A DNA stretch of 64,000 nt from Pseudorasbora parva (GCF_024679245.1 NC_090174.1:48509974-48573973); one strand, 5' to 3'; counted from the stretch's first letter, positions 35,111 through 49,285 are shown. Made by a program: numbers and translations. The notes: a model not told the origin generated them from the letters alone.

Positions 35111-35534
35111 GTTGGTGGGCGGCCTTAACATAATGACGGCAGAGTTGCGGACAAAGAAACGGTGGCCTTTCGAAGCTTCTACAATCATTTTTTATTATTT
35201 AAGAGATGTTCTTAGGCATTGTGCATGTGGCAAATTGCTGTAATCTACACAATGGACAAGAATATTTCCACCCAGCACATCCTTTTAAAACTTCTGAAGC
35301 ACCATATTACTGAAGAAAGGTGAATTATACAAAATATCTAAATTATGTTGATTTTTTTATTTAACAGTATAAATTATTTTACTGATGGATATTTGGAAGA
35401 AACAAATAGTGTCTGAAAACACACTGTGAAAGTGTCTCTCATCTGACTATAGAAACATCTGGATGATCTTGCATCTCCATCATTTTCTTTGTAGTGAGAG
35501 TATAGGACACTGACCCTCAGACTCAGACACAGCT

Positions 35535-35876
35535 GTGGCAGACACAGAAGAGATGCCTCTCAGCAGGGGTCAGGAGGTCACACCAGCCTGTGAAAAGGCT
35601 CTAGTGCTGTGGAACGCCCTCCACTGGTGTGAAAGACATACCAGGATACACATGGCCACACAGCTGAATGCTAAGAAGGCATGCAAGAGCATTTACCACA
35701 GAACCAAAAAAAGAAAGTCAAGAAAAAGAGACAAATACTCAAATGGAGACAAAGAAGAGGCAGGGAAAGCCCATGTATTTGATCTACTTGGCAACGCTGT
35801 TGTGAAGGTTTGCACAATTCAACCTGATTCAGTGCAAACTCAATATCCATTACATAGGACAGCGTTCTTTTTTTAA
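35535..35876 (+). CDS. Unassigned ORF, possible 3' exon remnant
   Basis: A 113-codon open frame ends at TAA 35874-35876. It has a basic patch 'KKRKSRKRDKYS' that could be a nuclear-localisation signal, and the acidic start 'DTEEMP'. Its first codon is GTG, so a spliced or upstream start would be needed. A possible acceptor 'ttttctttgtag' lies at 35483-35494 and AATAAA at about 35902. Composition is more protein-like than most frames here. No family is recognised. It may be the last exon of a transposon-encoded or host gene, or a chance frame. Confidence 0.25.
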   Translation: MADTEEMPLSRGQEVTPACEKALVLWNALHWCERHTRIHMATQLNAKKACKSIYHRTKKRKSRKRDKYSNGDKEEAGKAHVFDLLGNAVVKVCTIQPDSVQTQYPLHRTAFFF

Positions 35877-35910
35877 AATAATCTCCACACATATATTTTC
35901 AATAAAACAA

Positions 35911-37981
<2,071 letters not shown>

Positions 37982-38257
37982 TACAAGTGAATTTAGGCAT
38001 CACAACATTATAACTTAAGGTGAGTGTTAGACGATAGCAATGTTAACTTCAATTTAAGAATAATTAGCATGGTCAATTAAATATACATAAAAAAATGATC
38101 TAATAGCAGCCAATAACTGATATGGCACATATACCATATATTGTGCATCCCTAATATTTGTGTGCCTACTAAAAGGCAGGAGCATTTTATGTTATTTACA
38201 CATTAAAACATTAAAATAGATTGGACATATCCCGTACATGTCAAGTTTTTTACAGTA

Positions 38258-38795
38258 TTAAAGGTGCTGTATGTAAGAATGACAGCTAGTGGCTAAAATG
38301 GCTAATGCAGTCCAAATTCAAAATATTGTTTGCCCCGCCCCCTCCTCAGACTCCATGATCACACGGATTGTCAGTTTGAGGACAAGCAACTGAAGCGAGC
38401 TCAATTGACATTGGAATGCAAGGGGGCTTACTCATCAAAAATAGTAAGTTGATTGATGATTGACTTATCGATTTATGATGAGTTAATATCGCATTTTATA
38501 TGCTTCTGCTCAAAGATCTTTAGATGGAGGCAGAGGCTTTTAGGTCAGGTAGAATCTGCAATATCCGCAGTTTGTTTACTGACTTTTTAATGGCTGCAAT
38601 TCGCTGCACGCGTTTTCCGCCAACTGGCAACCTGTGGTGTAGAAATACTATTAGGTAAACTTGCAGCATGCATTCTCACAAAGACAAAAACAGACATTCC
38701 GACATGGAACGCACATTTTGAAGTAAAATAATTGGCTGAGGCATTGCTTTTCAGAGAAACAAGTATGTGAACTGCAGGAACATCAATGGGAGGTT
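38258..38795 (+). mobile_element. TTAA-type element fragment (TTAAAGGTGCTGTATGTAAG)
   Basis: The left end TTAAAGGTGCTGTATGTAAG is one I recognise from a common cyprinid repeat. It continues through 'tttgccccgccccctcctca'. The right end is not preserved; the piece runs into the next element around 38800. Non-coding. Confidence 0.6.
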
Positions 38796-38799
38796 TTTG

Positions 38800-39240
38800 T
38801 TAACCCAAAAATGAAAATTATCCCATGATTTACTCATCCTCAAGGCCGATCGCCTTCCGCATTCATCTTACAGAAAAAGTGTAACGCTGGCGACATTGCA
38901 CACCATTTAGCTCGTGAGACGTAGCGCAAATATTTTGAACTTCGAGAGGTGCTCCACTTTTTCTGTAAGATGAATACGGAAGGCGATTGGCCGGAAGCTA
39001 GACAGTTTACTTTATAAAGTTTTAAATATGGAAAATTTTCTTACACAAACACATCGATTCACTTCAGAAGGCCTTTATTAATCCCCGGAGCATTGTGCAC
39101 GTTATATGATGGACAGATGCACTTTTATGGACTTCAAAAACAGACCAACAGTCACTGCCATTATAAAGATTGGATTATTAAGGACTTTTTAATTATAACT
39201 CTGATTGTATTCATCTGAAAGAAGAATGTCATAATTTGTC
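38800..39240. mobile_element. TTAA-type element with inverted halves, copy 2, with hairpin
   Basis: It is related to 18944-19618: 'aaaatgaaaattatcccatg' at the left, 'cacatcgattcacttcagaa' and 'gattgtattcatctgaaaga' at the right. Its own centre holds a 38-bp inverted repeat, 38844-38881 against 38955-38992, nearly perfect. Both outer TTAA sites are lost. Confidence 0.7.
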
Positions 39241-40589
39241 AATTGTGATACATAATCAAAAATGTATGATTTTGGCCATACCGCACAAACACACTATATG
39301 TAGCATAATACAGTATGTATTTATGGACTATGATGAAAAATCCTCTGTGTGGGTAAACAAACCACAAAATGTATTATGACTATTGCTTTACATGGGAACT
39401 GGGTCAGTATCTGGGCACGCTCAGATCCGCAGATGCTTTAGAAGTGTGTATTGATTTTCTGACTAAAGCAATGAATTCATTAATATCAGTATTAGTCGAC
39501 CATCTGACAGAGCAAGAGGGGGGCCATCCTATTAGTTGATAACGTACCCGCAGACAGATCTGCTGAAGAACTTAATAAATCAAACCCACTGGTATTCAAA
39601 GCGTTCCTCAAGAGCAAGGCCAAGCTTAACTTAAATTCAGTTACATATTAAAACATTTAACACACACCTGCCCTTTTCTTAGCTTGATTTGAAGTATAAA
39701 CCAAAAGTATAATTATTTTTACTTGAATACCAATTTTAGCAAAACACAAGATGAAGAAACACTGACAAAAACAAACTGAAGGAACTCTCGGTCCAAAAGA
39801 AGCCTCTGGAAAGAAAAGTATTAGAGATGCAAAAAAATGAAGGTTAAAGGGGATTTGAGATTTGTATTAAAAAGCTAGTGTTTTAGTGCATAAAGCTAAC
39901 ATGAGCACTAAAAAACAGGAATAAGCTGGATTGACATCAGTGTATAGTTCGGAAAGACATGAGAATGAGGAAATGACAGCCATCATCATATTTCTTTCTA
40001 CTGTCTGTCCTGCTAAATTCTACTCATATTTATTGCTCATTACAGCACCTTTTATAGATGTAAATGCTTTCTGAGTCCTCCACCTCTTATGGAAGGTCTA
40101 AGCCTGTTTTAGTTATTGCAGAGATATATTCCAAATAAATTACATATGTGCATATGCAAACACATCTTTCCCAGAGCAGCTGGGTTGTTGTAGCCCCTCT
40201 GTTAGCGGAGGCTGAATTTAAAACTAGCATTTGTCAGGATTAGGACTCTAATCCCTCTCTGGGTGCCGGAGAGAAAGAAACAGAGCGATTCAGCCCAGAA
40301 CAAAACTTTGGGTGACCCTTCTGAGTGTTAGGACAGAGAAATACATCTAAAATTCACAATATATTTCACAATGATTTTCTAGAGACATCAAATTAAGCAA
40401 TATTAAGAATTAATTCAAGTACCACAATCGCTGTAATGTGCTTTTTACATGGCCATTGATCTCTCTGTTTTTGTAACTTTCAAATATGAGAGCATTAGAG
40501 ACAATGTAGTGTCTCTGTTTTAGAAAAAACAAGTGTTAGAGATTGAAACTCACAACCTGTCCATTACAAAACAGTGACAATAAAACCTT
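39241..40589. other. Mostly single-copy block, no gene seen
   Basis: No transposon ends. 40140-40330 has balanced composition ('gagcagctgggttgttgtag', 'ctctaatccctctctgggtg'). No protein-like frame. Confidence 0.35.
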
Positions 40590-40835
40590 TTACATTTGTT
40601 ACTAAAAAAATTATAATTACATTTAAAATAAATGCTGTTCTTTTGATGTTTCTATTCAGCAAGGAATCCTGAAATAAATGCATCAGTCTATGTTTCCATC
40701 ACCCTGTCTTTATGTGCATTTTGACGAAATTAGTTGAAACATGACAAAAAATGACAAAAAAGGTTTTAAATAATGAGAGATTGAAATGCATTTGCTAAAT
40801 TAATTCTTACGTAGCAAACATTAAACCAACTTTTC
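40590..40835. mobile_element. Two decayed DNA-transposon fragments
   Basis: 40605-40680 ('aaataaatgctgttctttt', 'aaggaatcctgaaataaatg') belongs with 13860-14060. 40688-40830 ('tatgtttccatcaccctgtc') belongs with 30620-30850. The same two repeats are also adjacent at 30545-30850. Confidence 0.55.
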
Positions 40836-40844
40836 TCTTTTTAG

Positions 40845-40960
40845 GGAACCAGATCATTTGGCTCAGCTCAGTGATAAGAACCGGCTCTTTCAGCTCCCAA
40901 ACGGCTCTTCATTTGCCACTTCTGGCTCTTTAAATTCAGTCAAATTTAGTAATGTTTGGC
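40845..40960 (+). mobile_element. Fragment with 'agaaccggctctttc' sequence
   Basis: 'agaaccggctctttcagctc', 'aacggctcttcatttgcc' and 'ctggctctttaaattcagt' form short degenerate repeats of the motif 'cggctctt' that I associate with a fish hAT family. No tips are visible. Confidence 0.45.
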
Positions 40961-41084
40961 CTGTTATTGATATTTATGCAAATATTTCACTTAAATGATT
41001 CAATGTTACCCTTGTTTTCTGACCCAATATTATGGATCACCTTTCACCACACTGCTCAACCACATGCAATGACTGAATGTTGTG

Positions 41085-41690
41085 TTAAAGACACGCCGAC
41101 TTTTTGGGACTTCAGCTTATTCACCGTATCCCCCAGAGTTAGATAAGTCCATACATACCATTCTCATCTCTGTGTGCACCATAACTCTGTCTGACATACC
41201 CATTGCTATCTTAGCACAAAGACTGGAGGTAAAGGGCTCCATCTAGCCTACTGCTCAATAAGTGACAAAATAATGCCAACATTCTACATTCTTACATGTT
41301 CTGGTGTGTATAGTTACACTGTGTGCTTAAATATACAGAACATGAAAAGTTGTGATTTTCTAGAGTAGACCAATATGGCTAGGAACTACACTCTCATTCC
41401 TGTGTAATAATCAGGGAACTTTGCTGCCATACCATGACTGTAGTGGCACAAGGATATTACACAGCACCTGAAAATAGTCCCCAGTAATATCATTGCGCCG
41501 CTGCAGTCATGGTATTACAGCAAAGTTCCTTGATTATTACACAGGAATGAGAGTGTAGTTCCCAGCCATATTTGTCTAGAAAATCTCAACTTCTGATTTT
41601 CCATAGGCCTTAGTACACGATGTAACTACACACATCACAACATGTAAATAGGAAAATGTTGGCATTATTTGGTCACTTACTGAGCAGACA
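41085..41690. mobile_element. Long fold-back element with ~200-bp arms
   Basis: The left edge is TTAAAGACACGCCGACTTTT. The segments about 41251-41462 and 41491-41688 are reverse complements with scattered mismatches: 'aatgccaacatt' with 'aatgttggcatt', 'tctcattcctgtgtaataat' with 'attattacacaggaatgaga', 'ccataccatgactg' with 'cagtcatggtatta'. The loop is about 30 bp. The right tip appears truncated after 'gagcagaca'. A transcript across it would form a long hairpin. Confidence 0.8.
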
Positions 41691-43393
41691 TCACTACCGT
41701 TTCTGCTGATAGTGACGTTTTTTTTTTACTGTTGTTAGGTTACCCAATACAACCGTCTCGTTGCAACTAGTTTGCAAATGGGCTCTTTTTCTTTTTTTGT
41801 GAACTTTGAAAACATTTGCTGTATACTTGAACGGTATAACACTCAGCAAAATACAAGCTACGCTGTAGAGAACGCAGATTACAGGTTACAGTCTCATTCA
41901 TGACCTTCTCTGTTGGGATGCCCACTCTTTAAAAACACAAAACTGGTGAGACACCGATCTACAAACATTACGATGCAGCTGTACGATTTCTGTAGGGAAG
42001 CATTATGCCGGGTTAAACTTCCTGTCTTTACTCGCTACAGTAAAGTGAGAACTTCTCTAACCCCAGGGCAGAGACAGACTCGCCCACCTCCCCACAACGG
42101 ACGCATCCTCCGCAGAGCTCGGGGGTGGTCCTCTTCACTTTCCACTAAAAGGACAGCACAGCCAACAGCCCTCAAGCACCTCTGTGGGGCTCTCATGAAT
42201 CAAACATGCTCTTCTGTCCGCTTCTCTCTGAGCACAGGGGTCAGTGAGAAGCATTAATACTCCCAGACTGCAGGCTGCCAGTCCTACCCTGCCCTGACCT
42301 GACCTTCCTCTCTTCTGCCCCCAGCAAGAGGCCAGAGTCTAGCGCATATCCAGGAAACACTGGAGCGGCACACCTTCACCCCAGTCACATCACATTACAT
42401 TCACATATACACTCACATAACAAGAGAGATGGATCGAGAAAGAGAGGGAGGCACAGAAACCCACTGAGATAAGGGAAATAGAGAATGAGAAATGGAAAGC
42501 AAAGGGGGGAGGACGGGGATTAAGGGAAAAATAGAAAGAAAGACAAAATACGCCTTAGTCCAGAGCTGAAGGCTCCAGTGAAAATCAATTTGTATACACA
42601 ATCCCTCATGAAAGCCACCCATCTTCATCCAGCGGGCGAGAGGCTGAAATATGTTACTGTCTGCCCGTGTAAATTAGCTGCTCCAGCCCATTGTGTGGCA
42701 AAGCATGACGAGGCCGGACAGTGCACTAACTCAAGCGGAGAAGAGCTCGGTGCCGCCAAACACACATACACGTACACACGTGCGGCTACACCAACACGGC
42801 AATCCATAAATCACAGGCAGGAGAAATGAATGGCTGGTCGTTGGTGCAGGACAGACCAGCTGGCTGGGCCGCCCGGGGTACCGGCGGGGGGATCACAGCG
42901 AGCAGGGCGGCCGAGCGGCATTCTGCGTAGGTAGGGATGAAGAAAAACGAGGTCTTTTTTTTCTTTTCATCCACTGCCTTTCTCTCCTGGGCTGCCCGTT
43001 CGCACACAACAAGACGTATCGTGAAGAATTAACTGCCTTGCAGGTACGAGAAAATTCTGCCATGTTACAGATGAAAACTAGGCACACGTGAATGGAGATT
43101 CTACACACACAAAAAAAAGCTCAAAATAATTCAGCTGGTGGTTGTATTGCATTGCCATACACCATGTGTTCAAATATCGCACTTTTCTAAACCGTAGTTC
43201 ATTCTAAACCATAGTTCAGGGAACAAGAGAAATGTTGATTACAGATATCCATAAACTCCTTACAATAATCCCTTTATTAACATCATAATTACATGAGCTA
43301 ACAATGAACAATACTTTTACAGCATTTATTAATCTCGATTAATGTTAATTTCTACAATACATTTTAACATTTAAGTTAAATGAACTTAAGTTA
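41691..43393. other. Single-copy block; possible conserved non-coding DNA
   Basis: 41710-41900 may be transposon debris. From 41920 to 43080 the sequence is GC-balanced and not repeated; 42660-42720 includes 'gtaaattagctgctccagcc'. 43200-43390 contains 'gagctaacaatgaacaatac', part of a common dispersed repeat. Open frames at 41913-42257 and 42578-42829 lack recognisable domains. Confidence 0.4.
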
Positions 43394-44533
43394 TTAAAGG
43401 GGTCATAATGCCATTTTTGTACAAGTTAATATGATTCTATAGTGTCTAAATGAAAACTTTGTAATATACTTTAACTAAAAATTCTCATTAGTATTGTAAG
43501 AAAACACTCATTTTCCCTGGTTAAAAACAGCTCTGTTATCACCAAGTAATTTCAGTGCATACAGCTTTAAATGATAAATGACCCCGCCCCTCTGTTCTGT
43601 GGGCCGTGGATCTGTTGCCCTTGACAAAAGGCGAAAGAATGGCGACAGGAGTCTCTGAGGACACATCTGTGCAATTTATCAATTTGAATCGGAGTCGGAC
43701 CCGGGACAAGATGACAGCTCCAACGAAAATCGACAATTAAGGCTAAACAGGACGTTTCTGAATGGTTGGTTAAAGGGTTAAATCACCTAAAAATGAAATT
43801 GATGTCATTATTGACTCACCCTAATGTCGTTCCACACCCGTAAGACCTCCGTTCATCTTCAGAACACAGTTTAAGATATTTTATATTTTAGTCCCAAAGC
43901 ATATGCAGTCTATGCCCACTATACTGTCCATGTCCAGAAAGCTAATAAAAACATCATCAAAGTAGTCCATATGTGACATCGGTTAGTTGATTAGAATCTC
44001 TTGAAGCATCAAAAATACATTTTGGTCTAAAAATAACAAAAGCTAGGATTTTATTCATCATCAGTCTTCTCCTCCGCATTCATTTTCAAACCTCAAATAA
44101 ATATTCAAATGGTAATGAATCAGTGAATCGATCAATGATTCGGATCGCCAGTGTCACGTTATTTCAGCAGTTTTGGCAGTTTGACACGTGATCCAAACGT
44201 GACATTGGCGATCCGAATCATTGATCGATTCACTGATTCATTACCGTTTGAATCTTTAAAAAAAAATATTTTATATGTTTATTCGCGCAAACATAAAAGC
44301 ATTGACGAAAACAAAACTCAGCCACTACGTCTTCAGCAGTTTGGATTTAGGAACATCAAAATGACTGCTGTGTTCATAATTACATATTGAGACAGGAGAA
44401 AACATATAAGGAGATTTAAAAAAAACACGGTGGATTTGTATAATTATAGGAAGGTTGTGTACAGGCCCTGCCAACACACATTTCCATAAAATCAGCTTGT
44501 AAAACTGCATGTACCATTATATAACCCCTTTAA
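43394..44533. mobile_element. TTAA-type element (TTAAAGGGGTCATAATGCC), with nested repeat
   Basis: TTAA occurs at both edges (43394-43397, 44530-44533). The left end is TTAAAGGGGTCATAATGCCA; the right end, read inward, is TTAAAGGGGTTATATAATGG. It lies inside another dispersed repeat, because 'aatgaacaa' sequence flanks both sides. A second TTAA-type element begins inside it at 43770. Non-coding. Confidence 0.75.
43770..44253. mobile_element. Nested TTAA-type element ending in a 58-bp-arm hairpin
   Basis: The left end is TTAAAGGGTTAAATCACCTA, followed by 'actcaccctaatgtcgttcc', which I recognise as a common cyprinid repeat. Near its right end, 44103-44160 and 44196-44253 are reverse complements over 58 bp with two mismatches, separated by 35 bp. 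The right terminus is not certain; a TTAA lies at 44256-44259. Confidence 0.7.
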
Positions 44534-44584
44534 TATACACAAACATAAATGAACAATGAACAAATGTACATTTATGAAGTAACA

Positions 44585-45050
44585 TTAAAGGGATAGTTCA
44601 CCCAAAAATGAAAATGTTATGTTTATACGCTCATTGGACATCCAAGATGTAGGTTACTGTTTCTTCAGTAGAGCAAAAAATGAAAATGTTTAACTCCAAC
44701 CGTTGCAGTCTGTCAGTCGTATAATGCATGTGAATAATAACAAATGAGAGTATGAGAACTATAATAGTAAAAAAAAATGCACAAACAAATCAATATTAAA
44801 CCTTGTGGCTCACAACGACACATCGATGTCTTAAGACACGAAACCAAACAGTATTTATATAATTGTTTACCTTTAATACACCACTATGTCCAACAGCCTT
44901 CTGCGCGCGATCACTTTCAGTAAGTGGTCTGTACACGATATGGCGTAGTTTACTCAAGCAACGGAAGAAATCTCTTGTGCTTATCTCTATGCTATATCAT
45001 GTACATCGACCACACTTTAAACCAGATTGTATAAATTTATGTTGAAATGT
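44585..45050 (+). mobile_element. TTAA-type element fragment
   Basis: The left end TTAAAGGGATAGTTCACCCA is shared with the Angel-like element, but the interior differs ('tcattggacatccaagatgt', 'gtaagtggtctgtacacgat'). It is a different family with the same terminus. The right end is not found. Confidence 0.65.
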
Positions 45051-45745
45051 TTAGTTTGATACCTAATGTCAACCAGCTAAACCTTGTTCAAAAGTATTAC
45101 CAAAGTGTTGACAAATTCTCAATTAAAACTATTTAAGAATATTACATTAAATATTTGTGTGATTTATTTGTTCTGCTAGTATCATATACTTAGTTTAGCA
45201 TTGAGACTGTTAGAGTCCAGTCCTTCATGTGCTTAGTAGTAAAAAATATTTGTGTGATACGTGACTGTTTTGAGTGACTAAAGAGAGATCTGCAGCAGCA
45301 AAGCAATTCAAGACCGCACAAGTTCATATACAATGTGGCAACGCAGGTGGGCTGCATCAAGAAGAGCATGATTTATTTTAATGCAAATGTGGAGAAGTTA
45401 TCGTTTCTGAGTGCAATTTCACTGTTTTATATAATTATTTCTGCACACATATGGAGATATAACACAAATGATGCATAAACATTTATCATGTTTGTGATAT
45501 GATATATTATGCACAGCTGCAATATACATTTTCCCCTCCAGAATGTTCACTTTTGGCAGCAAGAAAACGGATTTCATGTCAAAATAGAATATTTTACCAG
45601 CATATTTATGACCAGATTTTCAAAACCTATGGCCAATTATGCAGCCTGCCAATAATGTTAGTGCCTCTAGTCATGGGACTATAAGAAAATTGCTGCTCAT
45701 GTCAAATGGTCTGTTATGAGATTCCATCATGGTTAGGATTCTGCC
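45051..45745. other. AT-rich spacer, no gene seen
   Basis: No ends or coding features. Confidence 0.4.
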
Positions 45746-46122
45746 TTAAAGGGATAGTCACCCAAAAATTATCATTGAAGGCCCGGGTATATATATACTT
45801 CATTTTCCGCGTTCCACTCTGTCTCCCTCATAGTTGTGTCCGCATAGCGCTCAAAGCATACTTAACCACGGATGAACGCAGCTGGACGAGTTCAACATAT
45901 GCAGTACAACAGCTTTCTATACTCTACAAGAAGTCAGAGGGCAGCACTGAGTCGTATCATTTACAGGACATTCGGATAAAAGAGGAAAGTAGCGGATCTG
46001 CCATTGCATGCAAAGCACGGAACAAAAATAAAAAAATATATACATATACATCACTGTATCTGTGGCTGTGTTCAAATTCACCCACCTATACCCTTATTCA
46101 CTATTCCCCACATTACTCAATA
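45746..46122 (+). mobile_element. TTAA-type element fragment (TTAAAGGGATAGTCACCC)
   Basis: It has the same terminus as above with a third interior: 'gaaggcccgggtatatatat', 'cgcgttccactctgtctccc', 'cgcatagcgctcaaagc'. A related interior ('ctgtgttccactctgg') recurs near 49335. A mariner element is inserted directly after it. Confidence 0.6.
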
Positions 46123-46124
46123 TA

Positions 46125-47674
46125 CAGGTGCTGGTCATATAATTAAAATATCATCAAAAAGTTTATTTATTTCACTTATTCCATTAAAAAAGTGAAACAC
46201 ACACAGACGGATATATTTCAAAAATGTATTTCTTTCATTTTGATTATTATAACTGACAACTGAGGAAAATCCCAAATTTAGTATCTCAGAAAATTAGAAT
46301 ATTACTTAAGACCAACACAAAGAAAGGATTTTTAGAAATCTTGGCCAACTTAAAAATATGAACATGATATGAGCATGTACAGCACTCGATACTTAGTTGG
46401 GGCTCCTTTTGCCTGAATTACTGCAGCAATGTGGCATGGCATAGAGTCGATCAATCTTTGGCACTGCTCAGGTGTTATGAGAGCCCAGGTTGATAGTGGC
46501 CTTCAGCTCTTCTGCATTTTTGGGTCTGGCATATCGCATCTTCCTCTTCACAATACCAAATAGATGTTCTATGGGGTTAAGGTCAGGCAGGTTTGCTGGC
46601 CAATTAAGAACAGGGATACCATGGTCTTTAAACTTTGCTTTGGCACCATGTGCAGGTGCACTGCAAAGCCCTGCTGGAAAATGAAATCTGCATATCCTTA
46701 AAGTTGGTCAGCAGCACGAACCATGAAGGGCTCTAAAACTTCCTGGTACACAGCTGCGTTGACCTTGGATCTCAGAAAACACCAACAACAGCAGATGACA
46801 TGAAACCCCAAACCATCCCTGACGGTGGAAACTTTACACTGGACCTCAAGCAACTTGGATTGTGTGCCTTTCCTCTCTTCCTCCAGAATCTGGGACCCTG
46901 ATTTCCAAAGGAAATGCAAAATTAACTTTCATCAAAGAACATAACTTTGCACCACTCAGCAGTCCTTTTTGTCTTTAGCCCAGGTGAGATGCTTCTGACG
47001 CTGTCTGTTGTTCAAGAGGGGCTTGACACAAGGAATGTGACAGCTGAAACCCATGTCTTCCATACGTCTGTGCGTAGTGGTTTATGAAGCACTGACTCCA
47101 GCTGCAGTCCACTCTTTGTGAATCTCCCCCACATTTTTGAATGAGGTTCACAATCCTCTCCAGGGTGTGGTTATCCCTATTGATTGTACACTTTTTCTAC
47201 CACATCTTTTCCTTCCCTTCACCTCCCTATTAGTGTGCTTGGACACAGCTCTGTGAACAGCCAGCTTCTTTTGCAATGACCTTTTGTGTCTTGCCCTCCT
47301 TGTGCAAGGTGTCAATGGTCATCTTTTGGACAACTGTCAGCAGCAGTCTTCCCCATGATTGTGGAGCCTACAGAACCAGACTGAGAGACCATTTAAAGGC
47401 TTTGCAGGAGTTTTGAGTTAATTAGCTGATTAGAGTATGGCACCAGGTGTCTTCAATATTGAACCTTTTCACAATATTCAAATATTCTGAGATACTGAAT
47501 TTGGGATTTTCCTTAGTTGTCAGGTATGATCATCAAAATGAAAAGAAATAAACATTTGAAATATATCAGTCGGTGTGTAATGAATGAATATAATATACAA
47601 GTTTCACTTTTTGAATGGAATTAGTGAAATAAATAAACTTTTTGATGATATTCTAATTATATGACCAGCACCTG
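46125..47674 (-). mobile_element. Tc1/mariner element with ~180-bp inverted repeats
   Basis: The ends are CAGGTGCTGGTCATATAATT and its reverse complement, each next to TA (46123-46124, 47675-47676). The inverted repeats extend about 180 bp ('gacaactgaggaaaatccca' on the left, 'tgggattttccttagttgtc' on the right). Its 1550 bp are close to full length. The transposase lies on the minus strand, with frameshifts. The good ends suggest a moderately recent copy. Confidence 0.9.
46395..46960 (-). pseudogene. Tc1-like transposase C-terminal half, frameshifted
   Basis: On the minus strand 'PANLPDLNPIEHLFGIVKRK' (near 46530-46610) is the motif that carries the last catalytic acid of the DDE domain. 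It continues 'MRYARPKNAEELKATI'. A shift near 46495 then moves the frame to 'TPEQCQRLIDSMPCHIAAVI' and 'QAKGAPTKY', the usual C-terminus. Upstream (46700-46960) the coding sequence is more damaged. It is not functional. Confidence 0.75.
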
Positions 47675-47676
47675 TA

Positions 47677-48241
47677 GTAGACTTGAGGGAGTGAAGGAAA
47701 ACAAGTGAGTGAACTTGGACACTGAGTGCGGTAGAAGGTCTGCCTTTGTGCTTGCCGTTTAATAATCATTTGAAACATTGAAAAATCAGCTCCTGTAGTA
47801 CTGCAAATATGTATCTTGAATTATGTAACAGAAACTAGCATGTATAAACCTTATTAAACTATTCATATTTGTAAAATATTACGCAATGCCCACATTGGAC
47901 CAGTGGTTTGGAAAATGGTTGCCATCTTTTGGCAAGATGTGGGAATTCATTCGGCATGACCCTCACAGTGCATTGTGGGTATTCTCTAGCTGTTGAGAAT
48001 ACATCAGTTGTACACATTATTGCAGTGCATCATGGGATTTAATGAGTGCACTCGATAGAGTCCAATTTGATTTTGGACACCACTACATCACCTTGAACTT
48101 GCACTGTTGTATGTGTATCATCTGTGCAAACACAAAAATTGGGCTGTAAACAGATAGTGTGTGCGGACATCCATGGACCCAACTGATGATGACAATTATG
48201 TAACATGGAAAATGCCAGGACCGTTGCAGAACATGACATTA
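47677..48241. other. Dispersed-repeat remnant, no gene seen
   Basis: 48050-48240 ('gaacttgcactgttgtatgt', 'aaattgggctgtaaacagat', 'ccaactgatgatgacaatta') is related to 49430-49477 plus 50152-50230. No ends are visible. Confidence 0.45.
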
Positions 48242-49285
48242 AGGGCGTTTTCACACCTGAAAGTCTGAACCAAAGTTTGTGTTTTGATACATTGTATCCA
48301 TTCGGTTAGTTTTGGTTTGCTTTCACATTGCAGTTATGCCAGCGCACTAAAATAACTTTACATGACGCACTGGCGTCCTGTCGTCATCATCTATGTTGGC
48401 TGCATCGTCAGCGTGTTGTCAATTCAGCGGGTAACTTTGACAAGAATGAATGAACAGACGCATATCATTGCCAATACTGGTAATATTATGGCATTACTAT
48501 CTGCAGCACCAACTATACTCGAGGCTAGTTCAAATTCAGCAAATGAAACATTTTATCGGCGCTGACAGGAAAGGAGGAGAAGACTGGGCTACTTTTTTTA
48601 GCCAAACAATGTATTTTATTTTATAGTTATTTTTAAATATTATAATGTTATTTTTAAATTTCATCTAGGCTATATTGATTATGAAACGTGCACAGATATG
48701 CAGTATATGTCAAAGTCATCGGGTCAGAAATGATTTTGACCACTTCATTAAGTTTTGTTTTGTAGAAAGCTTTGTAAAAATTATCTTAATTTTAATAAAT
48801 GTTTCATTATTTGCCAGAAGTTAATAAATAAGCTTTAATAAATAATATAGCAGACAAACCATGACGGAGCGATCATTTGCGTTGCACATGAAAGCGATCT
48901 CATAAATAAACCGAAACTCAGCATAGGCTCCAAAATATATAGTCAAGCAAAGCACACTGTTCACGCGAGCTGACTGAGCGGTTGTGTTTAAAATGCTGCG
49001 CGTTTTAAAATAAATTTTAAAATAAATGCTCCATCACTGCATGTGCTGTGAGTTTATTCTGTGTTTTTTCACTAATCCTACACCAGAGCTTCCTGTAAAT
49101 GGTCTGAAAGCCTGAACTTTACAGAAAATGCTTTCACACAAGAAACGAACCGAACCTTTGTTCAGTTTGGTCCGGACCGAGACTACCTTTTTTTCAACCG
49201 TGGTCCGAGGGAGGTTTCACGCCTGTAATTTTGGTTTGTACTAAACTGAAAAGTCCGAAAATCCGGACCAAACAAGGTAGGTGTG
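48242..49285. mobile_element. DNA transposon with TTTCACACC inverted ends
   Basis: The left end is AGGGCGTTTTCACACCTGAA; the right end, read inward, is GCGGTGCTTTCACACCTACC. Both run into sequence rich in 'ggtccgga/tccggacc'. A TTA precedes the left end, but there is no matching TTA at the right, so the Harbinger-like assignment rests on similar ends only. About 1 kb, no coding frame. Confidence 0.6.
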
